From positions 1 through 64,000 of the forward strand of contig NZ_JOFH01000035.1 of NCBI RefSeq assembly GCF_000721235.1: DNA of 64,000 bases, in the 5' to 3' direction. Made by a program: the position numbers and the translations under genes. Below, piece after piece: positions 1 to 31,858 of this stretch; positions within the stretch are counted from its first letter, which is position 1, and each line of letters starts with the position of its first letter. The notes below the pieces were generated by a model. It did not search any database and had not been told where the DNA came from. It was given only the letters and a program-made list of their open reading frames with translations. This stretch comes from Streptomyces olivaceus. Its GTDB lineage: Bacteria; Actinomycetota; Actinomycetes; Streptomycetales; Streptomycetaceae.

Positions 1-1
1 G

Positions 2-709
2 ACGATCTCCTCCGTCGAGCGTGCGCGGCGGACGCCTCAGCCCGAACTGCTGGTCGCGGTGGACGCGTTGCTGGAGTGCGGGGGCCTGCTGGCATCGGCC
101 GCCGAGGATGTGGAGCGGGCGAAGACCCGGCGCAGGGTGCGGCATCCGGAGTGGTTCCGGGACTATGCCCGGTTGGAGACGGAGGCGGTGGAACTGCATT
201 ACTACGGCGCCTTGTCACTGCCCGGTCTTCTTCAAACCGCCGGGCACGCACGGGCCGTGTTCACCAGCCGACGCCCCCTGCTTGACGAGGAGACCATCGA
301 GCAGCGCGCAGCCGCCCGGCTGGCTCGTCAGGAAATCCTCACTCGATGGCCGTACCCACTCGTGACGTTCACCATCGAGGAGTCGGTGCTGCAACGGCCC
401 GTCGGCGGCCAGGACGTCCACCGGGAGCAGTTGCAACGACTGATTCGGGTGGCTTCGCTCCGGAACGTGGAGTTGCAGGTCATGCCCACTGACCGGGCGG
501 ACCATCCGAGCTTGGGCGGCCCCTTCACCTTGCTCACGTCGAAGGGGAAGCCCCAGGTCGGGTATCTGGAAGTGCAGAACGTCAGCAAGCTGGTGACCGA
601 CCTGGAAGAGGTCCGTATGCTGGCCGCGCGCTATGGCAGCATCCGCGCTCAGGCTCTCACTCCACGCGAGTCCCTGACCCTGATCGACAAGTTGCTGGGA
701 GATCAATGA
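2..709 (+). CDS. XRE-type regulator with DUF5753 domain (5' truncated)
   Basis: The reading frame is open from the first bases of the window, so the N-terminal helix-turn-helix is mostly missing. What remains starts at the end of the HTH (TISSVERARRTPQPELLVAVD) and runs through a complete DUF5753 domain (EWFRDYARLETEA, LPGLLQTAGHARAVF, LQVMPTDRADHP, KLVTDLEEVRMLAARYG). In Streptomyces these proteins are DNA-binding regulators that almost always sit beside a DUF397 gene, some pairs of which control development or secondary metabolism. Here the stop codon overlaps the start of a DUF397 gene (ATGA), so translation is coupled. A GTG at 59 is an internal codon rather than the start, because the homologous sequence continues upstream of it. 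Family assignment is firm; the target is unknown. Confidence 0.93.
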   Translation, partial: TISSVERARRTPQPELLVAVDALLECGGLLASAAEDVERAKTRRRVRHPEWFRDYARLETEAVELHYYGALSLPGLLQTAGHARAVFTSRRPLLDEETIEQRAAARLARQEILTRWPYPLVTFTIEESVLQRPVGGQDVHREQLQRLIRVASLRNVELQVMPTDRADHPSLGGPFTLLTSKGKPQVGYLEVQNVSKLVTDLEEVRMLAARYGSIRAQALTPRESLTLIDKLLGDQ

Positions 710-906
710 GCACCGAACAGCCCACTCGGCTCAGCTGGTTCAAGAGCACCTACAGCAGTGGCGAAGGCGGCGAATGCGTAGAAGTCGCCCCCGGTTCCAC
801 CGCCATACACGTCCGGGACTCCAAGGAACCCGGCGGACCCCAGCTCGCGTTCCCGCGGAGCGCGTGGTCCGGGTTCCTCTCGGACCTCGGGCGCGGCCGA
901 ATCTGA
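706..906 (+). CDS. DUF397 domain protein
   Basis: A 66-residue protein that is essentially one DUF397 domain: LSWFKSTYSSGEGGECVEVA, then the conserved VRDSKEP and a W-x-x-F-L C-terminal end. The start ATG overlaps the TGA of the DUF5753 regulator. In this family the small partner is thought to act with the XRE protein as a toxin-antitoxin-like or regulator-antagonist pair, as with BldB/AbaA-type proteins; the exact biochemical role is not settled. A strong hairpin follows directly, so the two genes form a closed operon. Confidence 0.93.
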   Translation: MSTEQPTRLSWFKSTYSSGEGGECVEVAPGSTAIHVRDSKEPGGPQLAFPRSAWSGFLSDLGRGRI

Positions 907-912
907 CGCTTT

Positions 913-946
913 CGCGGCCCTCCCCGTACCCCCGGGGAGGGCCGCG
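913..946 (+). terminator. Hairpin after the DUF5753/DUF397 pair
   Basis: A perfect 13-bp inverted repeat (CGCGGCCCTCCCC / GGGGAGGGCCGCG) with an 8-nt loop lies 7 nt after the DUF397 stop codon. It has no T-run, as is usual for Streptomyces terminators. Confidence 0.8.
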
Positions 947-1029
947 ATCCCGCGTCCGCGCCGATCAAATGCGGCGGCGGCCCGCCAGAGGGGGACGGTC
1001 GCGAACGGCTCGTTGTCACCGGTGCCCCC

Positions 1030-1035
1030 TAGTCT
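1030..1035 (+). promoter_or_regulatory. Possible -10 box for a leaderless start
   Basis: TAGTCT lies 6 nt before the GTG start codon at 1042 and no Shine-Dalgarno sequence is visible there. This spacing would place the transcript start at or next to the GTG. No convincing -35 box was found at 16-19 nt upstream. Confidence 0.35.
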
Positions 1036-1041
1036 TCCGGC

Positions 1042-2553
1042 GTGACGCAGTCCTACACCTACTTACAGGCGTCCGCCGTGCGGGATTCGCCGGCCGGGCG
1101 CGGCCTCGCACTGGAGACCTCCGGCGGGGCGACGCCCGCCGGCGAGGCGGACAGTCCGCGGTTCTTCGACGGATTCCTCACCTCGCCGACCGCCGCGGCC
1201 ACGGCGCTGCTGGCCGTCGCCGACGTGGCGGCCACCCACCACTACCGGCCGCAGTCGTCCACCTTCCTGGACCCGGTGGTGACGGCCGGCGGCGACCGGC
1301 TGCGGATGGAGGCTTTCTCCGGCTGCTGCGGCGTCCACGCCCGGCTCGACGTGCTCGCCCCCGGCCTCGACGGCGGCGACATCGGCCACGGCACCACCAA
1401 CGTCGACATCAACACGCCGCTGCGCCGGGCCCTCGCCAGGCTCGGCGGTCTCGACCCGCTGCGCCTGCGGGTGGGCCCGGAGGAGCTTGAGGCGCGGACC
1501 TTCGACGGCCGGTTCGTGGAGAAGAAGGTGCCGCTGCCCGAACGCTGGCTGCGCGGCTTCGCCGAGGCCCAGATCGTCGCGGCGGGCCTGGTGCCGCGCG
1601 CCGAGATCCCGGCCCCCCAGGCCGCTGCCCTGCTGCGCTCGCTGCCGCGGCCGACCCTGCGCTCCGGTCCGCGCACGACGCGCTGGGTGGTGCCCGAGGG
1701 GCGCACCCTGCGCCCGGTCACCAGACCGTGTCCCGGCGGCGTGTGCCTGCCGGGGGCCGAGCGGCTGCTGACGCTGGGCCGGGTACTGCGGCACGCGACG
1801 ACGGTCCGGATCTACGGCCCTGCGGCCGAGGACGCCGGGAGCGGCGGGGGCACGCCCGTCGCCTGGGAGGCCGTGCTGCCGGGCATGCGGCTGACGCTGT
1901 TGCTCTCCCCGCACGCCTCGCGGGGTTTCTCCGGTGAGGGCGGTGCCCTCACCGACCTGGCCACGGGAACGGCGGACCGGGACGCGGAGCGGGTGGCCGG
2001 ACTGCTGGCCTGGGAGCCGACGATCGACGTGGCCGAGATGTCCGTGCTGTGCGGTCTGCCGCCCCAGCGGGTGCGCGCCGCGCTGACGGTGCTGGGGGCC
2101 TCCGGGCTGATCGGCTACGACCTCGCGGAGGGGGCGTACTTCCACCGGCACCTCCCCTTCTCCACGAGCGCCGCCGAGAACCGCAACCCCCGGCTGCGCG
2201 GAGCCCGGGCCCTGGTCGCCGACGGCGCGGTCCGCACCGACGGCGCGCTGACGTGGGTGGGTGAGGGCGACCACCGGCACCTGGTCCGCACCGATGACGC
2301 GGGGCGGGCGACCTGCACCTGTCTGTGGTGGGCGAAGTACCGGGGCGGACGCGGACCGTGCAAGCACGTCCTCGCCACCCGGATCGTCTGCGACGCAGCG
2401 GCGCACCCGCCTGATCCGTACGCCTCCGACGGGCACGGGCGGACGTACGCCCCAGCCCCGCACGTACCTGGCACGCCCACACCTGTGCCGAACGCATCGG
2501 TCCCGAACGCCCCTGACACGTACGCACCTGACACGAAGGAGTCGGCACGGTGA
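1042..2553 (+). CDS. SWIM zinc-finger protein
   Basis: A 503-residue protein with a SWIM zinc finger near residues 423-445, seen as C-T-C followed by G-P-C-K-H (the C-x-C...C-x-H pattern). SWIM fingers bind nucleic acid or protein partners. The N-terminal 400 residues have no enzyme motif I recognise. The C-terminal 45 residues after the finger are a low-complexity tail rich in Pro, Thr, Ala and Asn, with the short repeats TYAP and VPNA. The stop codon overlaps the GTG of the next gene (GTGA), so it is translationally coupled to a DUF6493 protein, a pairing I know as recurrent in Streptomyces. Function of the pair is unknown. The start was chosen at GTG 1042 because of the -10-like box just upstream. 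Confidence 0.88.
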   Translation: MTQSYTYLQASAVRDSPAGRGLALETSGGATPAGEADSPRFFDGFLTSPTAAATALLAVADVAATHHYRPQSSTFLDPVVTAGGDRLRMEAFSGCCGVHARLDVLAPGLDGGDIGHGTTNVDINTPLRRALARLGGLDPLRLRVGPEELEARTFDGRFVEKKVPLPERWLRGFAEAQIVAAGLVPRAEIPAPQAAALLRSLPRPTLRSGPRTTRWVVPEGRTLRPVTRPCPGGVCLPGAERLLTLGRVLRHATTVRIYGPAAEDAGSGGGTPVAWEAVLPGMRLTLLLSPHASRGFSGEGGALTDLATGTADRDAERVAGLLAWEPTIDVAEMSVLCGLPPQRVRAALTVLGASGLIGYDLAEGAYFHRHLPFSTSAAENRNPRLRGARALVADGAVRTDGALTWVGEGDHRHLVRTDDAGRATCTCLWWAKYRGGRGPCKHVLATRIVCDAAAHPPDPYASDGHGRTYAPAPHVPGTPTPVPNASVPNAPDTYAPDTKESAR

Positions 2554-5249
2554 ATCTGCTCGAACTGGCGGAGGCCGGCGATGTCCCTGGAGTCCTGCGG
2601 GCACTGAGCGAGCTGACGACGGACCAGCGCGCCGACCACGCTCCGGCCCTGGCGGCCCACTTCGCCGCCCTGGAGGCCCAGGAGTGGCGGACGCTCGCCG
2701 AGGAGCGGAGGGTCGCCCTCTCCACGGCCCGCCTGGGATGCCAGGTCACCCCGCCGACGGCGGCGGATTGCATCCTGAGCCCCGGTTTCCGGGCGGCGTT
2801 CTCCGCCGACTGGATGGTGGACGTCTTGGAGCTGCATCCGGCCGCGTGGCAGGCCGAGGTGGTCGCGCGGATCGACGAGCGGGCGACCGGGACCGTCATG
2901 GACGGCGACAGGTACGCCATCATCGATTACCTGGTCCGGGTGACCGGCTGCCCGGCGCCCACCGCCACCACCTACCTCAACTCCTGGATCCGCTACTGGG
3001 ACCACTCCGCCCTGAGGACCGGGAAGCGGTCGGAACTGCCGCGCTACGGGGACATGGCGCGGATCCTGCGCGACCACCACTGCGCCGCCACGTTCCTCCC
3101 GCTGATCCTGGAGCGGCCGGACGTGCAACTGCCCCCGGTGAGCGTGCTGATGGAGCTGGCCGACGAGGGCCTGCTGGACCGCGCGGCCCTCGTCCACCGC
3201 GTCCTCACCGAGATGGCCGACCTCCACCCGGCGCACGCCCTGCGGAACCTGGAGGCGCTCCGCCTCACCCCCGAGGAGCACGCGCGGACGTCACCCGAAC
3301 GTGTCGCCCTGCTCGAACCTCTCCTCATACGCGTACTCCAGGACGGCACCCGCAAGGAGATCACCCCGCACCTGGCGCTCCTGCGCGGCCTCGGCCTCTC
3401 GGCACGGGAGCAGGTGTCCTTCCTCCGGGACCACGTCGCGATGCTCGACCTGTCGCTGCCGGTGGCCGAGTACGGCCAGCAGGTGCTCGTCGCGCTCGAC
3501 GAGGCGGGTCTCCTGGAGGACGACGTCCTGGCCGAGTCGTGCGAGCGCGTCCTGGCACGCCCCGAGAAGAAGCTGGTACGGGCCCAGTTCTCCTGGCTGG
3601 ACCGAGCGGCCCGACGGGACCCCGGCCGGGCTGCCGGGGTCGTGACCGGCGTGGCGCTCGCCTTCCAGCACCCGGACATCGCCCTGCGGGAGCGCGCGCT
3701 GACCGTGGCCGCCCGCCATCTCAGAGCCGCGGGCGAGGCCGTACTGCCCGAACTGCGCGTGGCCGCCGCGTCCCTGGGCCCGGGCCTCACCGCACGCGCC
3801 GAGGAGCTGTTCGGCCCGCCACCGGGGGACGACGGCACCGCCGGGCGGTCCACCGAGGCCCCGCCGGCCGCGCCGTTCGCGGACGTGCTGCCCGCCGTGC
3901 CCGTACCCGCGCCGGTACGTCCGGTAGGGGCGGCCGCCGAGGTCGCCACGGAGGTCGCCGCCGTCCTCGCCGACCCCGACGCCGTGGTGTCGTTCGAACG
4001 AGCGCTGGACGGGCTGGTCCGACACGCCCGCCTCGATCGGGCCATCCTGTCCGAGACGCTCGGCCCGGTCGTACGCAGGGAGCCGAACCTCTCCGGCCTC
4101 TACGGGCCGAGCGACCTGTACGACGTCGCCGCGGCGGTACGGGGGGACGAGCCGAGGGAATGGCACATCCACCTGCGCGAGGCACAGCCCGCGTTCCAGG
4201 GGTCCCACGTGGTCCCGGGCGGCGCCCCGGCCGAGGCGATGCTCAAGGCACGGCTCACCGAGGCCATCGACCTGATCGAGGCCGGCACCCAGCCGTTCCT
4301 GCTGGCGCTGCCGACCGACACCACCGGCGCGATCGACGCGGCCGTCCTGGTCGAGCGGATCGCGGAGCTGGAGGGCCTGGGCGTCGTACCGGTGCCGGCC
4401 GACCTCGGCCAGGCCGTGCTGCGCGTCACGCCGGCCCCGGACGGACCGGTTCGACGCGCGGCGGAGGACCTGCGATCGGACGCCGGGCGGCTTCTGGCCC
4501 GGTGGCTCGCCGAGGGCGGCCTCCCGCACCAGGACTCGACCCCGCCGGACTGGCCCGTCGACGACCCGCTGAGCGCCGCCCCCGGGTGGTGGCACTCGGT
4601 GCATCCCCGGTCGGAGCACGACGCTCCGCTGCCGCCGCTGCTCCAGTCGCTGCCGCCGGTCGCCGCGATGCTGGTGAGCGGCCACAAGGAGAAGACGTGG
4701 CCGTACCACACGGTTGCCGCGCCGTTCTGGGCGGCGCAGCTGCCGCACCACCGCGACGAGGTGGCCGCCCGCTTGCCGTACCTGCCGACGGAGTCCTTCT
4801 TCCCGCTCCTCGTGGAGTCCGGCGGCCCCGCGGGGTTCGCGACGCACTGGCACATCGGCGACCAGCTGAGGCGCTCCGGGGGCACCGTGGTGGACGCCCT
4901 GCTGACCCTCGCCGCGCAGGGACAGTTGGACAGCACGTTGCTGGCGGGCCAGTTGCAGGCGCGCATGCGCCACGGTCTGCTCCCGGTGGGCCGGGCCGTC
5001 GCGGGACTGCGCGCCGCGGCAGAGACGGGCGCCTGGGCGACCGTGTGGTCGATCGTTGAGGCCGTGCTGCCCGCGCTGTTGCGGGGCACTCCGGTGCGGG
5101 GTGCCGCGGAACTGCTGGCGTTCGCCACCGAGTGCGCCGGGCGGTGCGGAGCCAAGGGCGCCGTCCCGGAGGTCGACGCATTGGCCGCACGCCCCGCGTC
5201 CAGCAAGACGGTGAAGAACGCCCGGCATCTGCGGGAGGTACTGCGCTGA
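2550..5249 (+). CDS. DUF6493 family protein
   Basis: An 899-residue cytoplasmic protein with no signal peptide or membrane segment. Residues 1-430 are mostly helical and leucine-rich and look like repeated helical hairpins (HEAT-like). The second half carries a conserved segment around 680-760 (DPLSAAPGWWHSV, PYHTVAAPFWAAQLPHHRDEVAARLPY). No catalytic motif is recognisable. The domain architecture and the preceding overlapping SWIM gene match the DUF6493 family of Streptomyces. The GTG start overlaps the previous stop, so the two proteins probably work together. A convergent hairpin follows. Confidence 0.85.
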   Translation: MNLLELAEAGDVPGVLRALSELTTDQRADHAPALAAHFAALEAQEWRTLAEERRVALSTARLGCQVTPPTAADCILSPGFRAAFSADWMVDVLELHPAAWQAEVVARIDERATGTVMDGDRYAIIDYLVRVTGCPAPTATTYLNSWIRYWDHSALRTGKRSELPRYGDMARILRDHHCAATFLPLILERPDVQLPPVSVLMELADEGLLDRAALVHRVLTEMADLHPAHALRNLEALRLTPEEHARTSPERVALLEPLLIRVLQDGTRKEITPHLALLRGLGLSAREQVSFLRDHVAMLDLSLPVAEYGQQVLVALDEAGLLEDDVLAESCERVLARPEKKLVRAQFSWLDRAARRDPGRAAGVVTGVALAFQHPDIALRERALTVAARHLRAAGEAVLPELRVAAASLGPGLTARAEELFGPPPGDDGTAGRSTEAPPAAPFADVLPAVPVPAPVRPVGAAAEVATEVAAVLADPDAVVSFERALDGLVRHARLDRAILSETLGPVVRREPNLSGLYGPSDLYDVAAAVRGDEPREWHIHLREAQPAFQGSHVVPGGAPAEAMLKARLTEAIDLIEAGTQPFLLALPTDTTGAIDAAVLVERIAELEGLGVVPVPADLGQAVLRVTPAPDGPVRRAAEDLRSDAGRLLARWLAEGGLPHQDSTPPDWPVDDPLSAAPGWWHSVHPRSEHDAPLPPLLQSLPPVAAMLVSGHKEKTWPYHTVAAPFWAAQLPHHRDEVAARLPYLPTESFFPLLVESGGPAGFATHWHIGDQLRRSGGTVVDALLTLAAQGQLDSTLLAGQLQARMRHGLLPVGRAVAGLRAAAETGAWATVWSIVEAVLPALLRGTPVRGAAELLAFATECAGRCGAKGAVPEVDALAARPASSKTVKNARHLREVLR

Positions 5250-5256
5250 GTCGGCG

Positions 5257-5291
5257 TCCCGGGCCGCCGCCCTCACAGCGGCGACCCGGGA
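5257..5291. terminator. Bidirectional hairpin between convergent genes
   Basis: A 14-bp stem with one mismatch (TCCCGGGCCGCCGC / GCGGCGACCCGGGA) and a 7-nt loop sits between the convergent DUF6493 and SRPBCC genes and can terminate both. Confidence 0.7.
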
Positions 5292-5319
5292 ACCCCCGGA
5301 GACCCGGCGAGGCCGAGGT

Positions 5320-6063
5320 TCAGGCGCCGCCCAGCCAGGCGTTCCAGGCCTTGGTGGCCGGCTCCTCCTGGGCGTCCTCGGCGAACAGGTGGTGGGCCAG
5401 CCAGATCGGGACGTTCCAGGTGCTGCCGTTGAAGAAGCGGTACAGGGCGTCCGGGCCGCGCAGGCCGACGAAGTCGGGGTCCAGCCAGTCGACGACCAGG
5501 TCCGTCGGGCCGCCGTCCGTTCCGGGGACGTCGAGGGAGAGCCGGTCTCCGACGGCCGAGGTGTCCCGGAGGCCGAGGCGGCGGCGCAGTACGGCGAAGT
5601 CGGCGGGGTCGTCGGTGGGCTCGGGGCGGGATGCCTTGACGTAGACGGCGGGGCGGCCGGCGAAGTGGCTCAGGTACGCGGCGAGGGAGTGCTGGTAGAA
5701 GTCGACGTGCTTCTCGGCCGCGTCCGTCTTGGCGTCCCACTGCCAGGTGTCGTCGACGGTGCCCGTGTGCACCCAGTGGATGCCCATGTGCAGGCGGCTC
5801 GTGCCGTCGTCGGCCGGTTCGACGCGGTAGGTGAGGGTGTTGGAGAATCCGTCGCCCTGCGCCGCCCGCACCGCGAAGTGGCTCGGCGGCTCCCACGCCA
5901 CGACGGTGCCGTCACCGCGCGTCACCTTTCCGCCGACGCGCGGCTCGACCTCCATCGGGTACAGCCAGCCGAGGTTGCCGGCGCCGGTGGCGACCGCGTC
6001 CCAGACCCGTTCGGGGGCGGCGGGCAGGTCCTGTTCCCTGCGGACCTCGAACTCTCGCGCCAT
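5320..6063 (-). CDS. SRPBCC domain protein (AHSA1-like)
   Basis: A 247-residue protein beginning MAREFEVRREQDLPAAPERVWDAV, the typical first strand and helix of the SRPBCC/START hydrophobic-ligand fold. It continues with PRVGGKVTRGDGTVVAWEPP and a C-terminal extension. Start at 6063 is preferred over 6081 because AAGGAGA lies 9 nt before it. It is 63 nt downstream of the P450 gene on the same strand, so it may be the last gene of the NRPS operon. The family includes cyclases, aromatases and Hsp90-ATPase activator homologues, but Streptomyces encodes many of these with no known role, so a biosynthetic function is not implied by the fold alone. Confidence 0.85.
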   Translation of the reverse strand: MAREFEVRREQDLPAAPERVWDAVATGAGNLGWLYPMEVEPRVGGKVTRGDGTVVAWEPPSHFAVRAAQGDGFSNTLTYRVEPADDGTSRLHMGIHWVHTGTVDDTWQWDAKTDAAEKHVDFYQHSLAAYLSHFAGRPAVYVKASRPEPTDDPADFAVLRRRLGLRDTSAVGDRLSLDVPGTDGGPTDLVVDWLDPDFVGLRGPDALYRFFNGSTWNVPIWLAHHLFAEDAQEEPATKAWNAWLGGA

Positions 6064-6126
6064 GGTCGGTGTCTCCTTCATCGTCGTTCAGGCGTACAGG
6101 CGTTCAGGGGTTCATGCGGTCATGGG

Positions 6127-7374
6127 TCAGTAGGTGACCGGCAGTGCCGTGAGCCGCCGCTGCAGCGGGTTGGGGCGCCAGTCGAGGGCCGCCTCGTCGG
6201 TCAGGCGCAGGTGCGGCAGCCGGCGGGCCAGGGTGCCGACGGCCACCTCCGCCTGGAGCTTGGCCAGCGGGCCCCCGAGGCAGAAGTGGGGGCCGTTGCC
6301 GAAGCTGAGGGTCCGGTTGCCGGGGCGGGTCAGGTCGAGCCGGTCGGGATCGTGGAAGCGCTCGGGGTCCCGGTTGGTGGCGGCGAGGACGAGGTAGGCC
6401 AGCTCGCCCTCGCGCAGGGTGCGACCGCCGATCGTGAGGTCCTCGGCGACGACCCGGACGATCGCCTGGGTCGGTGTGTCGTAGCGGGCGAGTTCCTCCA
6501 CGGCGGGGCGGGCCAGCGCCGGATCGGCGCGCAGCCGGGCCAGTTGGGCGGGGTGGCGCAGCAGGGCGAGCATGCCGTTGCCGACCAGGTGGGTGGTGGT
6601 CTCGTCGCCCGCGGTGATCAGGACGAAGCAGGTCGACAGCAGCTCGGAGTCGGTGAGCCGGTCGTCCTTGGCCTGGGTGGCGACCAGGGCGCTGATCAGG
6701 TCGTCACCGGGGTCGGCCCGGCGGCGGCGGACGAGCCGGGCGAGGTACTCCTCGTACTGCTCGATCGCCGCCTCGGACGCGTCGATGTCCTCGCTCAGCC
6801 GGCCGAAGCGGCGGAACCAGGTCTTGACCTGTGGGAGGTCTTCGTCCGGGATGCCGAAGAGCTCGCAGACGACCGCCATCGGCAGGGGGGAGGCGACCGC
6901 CTCGACCAGGTCCATGGTGGGCCCGGCCGCGACCGCCTCGTCGATGAGCCCGTCGACGATCCCCTGGACGCGGTGGCGCAGGGACTCGACGCGCCGGGCG
7001 GTGAAGGCGCGGTTGGCCAGCTTGCGCAGCCGGGCGTGGTCGGGCGGGTCGGTGTTGCTCATCACCCGGCCGAGCCGGTCGGTGAGCCGGCTCAGGGCCT
7101 TCAGGTCGCCGCCGAGCGCGGTGTAGGCCCGGGTCATCCTGTCCCGGTCGTTGGAGAGCCGCAGGTCGCCCAGGGCCGCCTCGACGTCGGAGTACCGGGT
7201 GAGGTACCAGATGCCCTGGGCGCTGCGGTGGACCGGGTCCTCGCGCCGCATGCGGGCGTAGAACGGGTAAGGGTCGCGCCGGGCCTCCTGCGTGAGCAGG
7301 GCCGCGGCGAGGTCCTCGGGCCGGGCGGGGCCCGCGCTGTCGCGGGCCCCCTCGGTGGTTGCGGTCGGGTTCAC
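6127..7374 (-). CDS. Cytochrome P450, candidate prolyl oxidase for Ahp formation
   Basis: A 415-residue bacterial class I cytochrome P450. Visible motifs are the I-helix AGDETTTHL (about residue 255, oxygen activation), the K-helix E-x-x-R in VEELARYD, and the heme loop FGNGPHFCLGG with the ligand Cys near 362. Electrons must come from a ferredoxin and reductase encoded elsewhere. The gene begins 11 nt after mbtH and is in the NRPS operon. In Ahp-cyclodepsipeptides made from proline, oxidation at the ring carbon next to nitrogen gives a glutamate-semialdehyde-like residue that cyclises on the next amide to 3-amino-6-hydroxy-2-piperidone. The proline-type A domain in module 4 and no other oxygenase in the cluster make this the best candidate. 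The GTG start at 7374 has only a weak SD; the open frame extends further upstream but overlaps mbtH. Confidence 0.93.
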   Translation of the reverse strand: MNPTATTEGARDSAGPARPEDLAAALLTQEARRDPYPFYARMRREDPVHRSAQGIWYLTRYSDVEAALGDLRLSNDRDRMTRAYTALGGDLKALSRLTDRLGRVMSNTDPPDHARLRKLANRAFTARRVESLRHRVQGIVDGLIDEAVAAGPTMDLVEAVASPLPMAVVCELFGIPDEDLPQVKTWFRRFGRLSEDIDASEAAIEQYEEYLARLVRRRRADPGDDLISALVATQAKDDRLTDSELLSTCFVLITAGDETTTHLVGNGMLALLRHPAQLARLRADPALARPAVEELARYDTPTQAIVRVVAEDLTIGGRTLREGELAYLVLAATNRDPERFHDPDRLDLTRPGNRTLSFGNGPHFCLGGPLAKLQAEVAVGTLARRLPHLRLTDEAALDWRPNPLQRRLTALPVTY

Positions 7375-7385
7375 TGCGGACCGCG

Positions 7386-7601
7386 CTAACGCTGGGCGTT
7401 CATGGCGTCGGCGAGGCTCCTGGGCCGCATGTCGGTCCAGGACTGCTCGACGTACTCCAGGCAGGCGGCATGGGTGTCGGGTCCGTGGACGGCGGTCCAG
7501 CCGGCGGGGACGTCGGCGAACTGCGGCCACAGCGAGTGCTGGTTCTCGTCGTTGACGAGTACGAGGAAGGTGCCGTCCTGGTCCTCGAACGGGTTGGTCA
7601 T
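7386..7601 (-). CDS. MbtH-like NRPS partner protein
   Basis: A 71-residue MbtH-family protein: [29 protein letters not shown], then the signature S-W-T-D-M-R-P. MbtH proteins bind adenylation domains and are needed for solubility or activity of many actinobacterial NRPSs. Its ATG lies 2 nt after the NRPS stop codon and its AGGAGG sits inside the last codons of the NRPS gene, so it is translationally coupled and very probably serves this synthetase. Confidence 0.97.
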   Translation of the reverse strand: MTNPFEDQDGTFLVLVNDENQHSLWPQFADVPAGWTAVHGPDTHAACLEYVEQSWTDMRPRSLADAMNAQR

Positions 7602-7603
7602 GG

Positions 7604-31756
<24,153 letters not shown>

Positions 31757-31858
31757 GGGGGTACCTCCGAGAGTGTGGGCAGGCATGGCGGCGGGGCACG
31801 CCGGAGCGCGCCGACCGCGGTGTGGTCACGCGGTCGGCCGGGTGGGCGGGGGTTGCGG

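Noticed and set aside
31757..31786. An upstream ATG 30 nt before the chosen NRPS start
   Set aside because: No Shine-Dalgarno sequence precedes it, while GGAGG lies correctly before the ATG at 31756, and the extra residues have no homology to C-domain starts.
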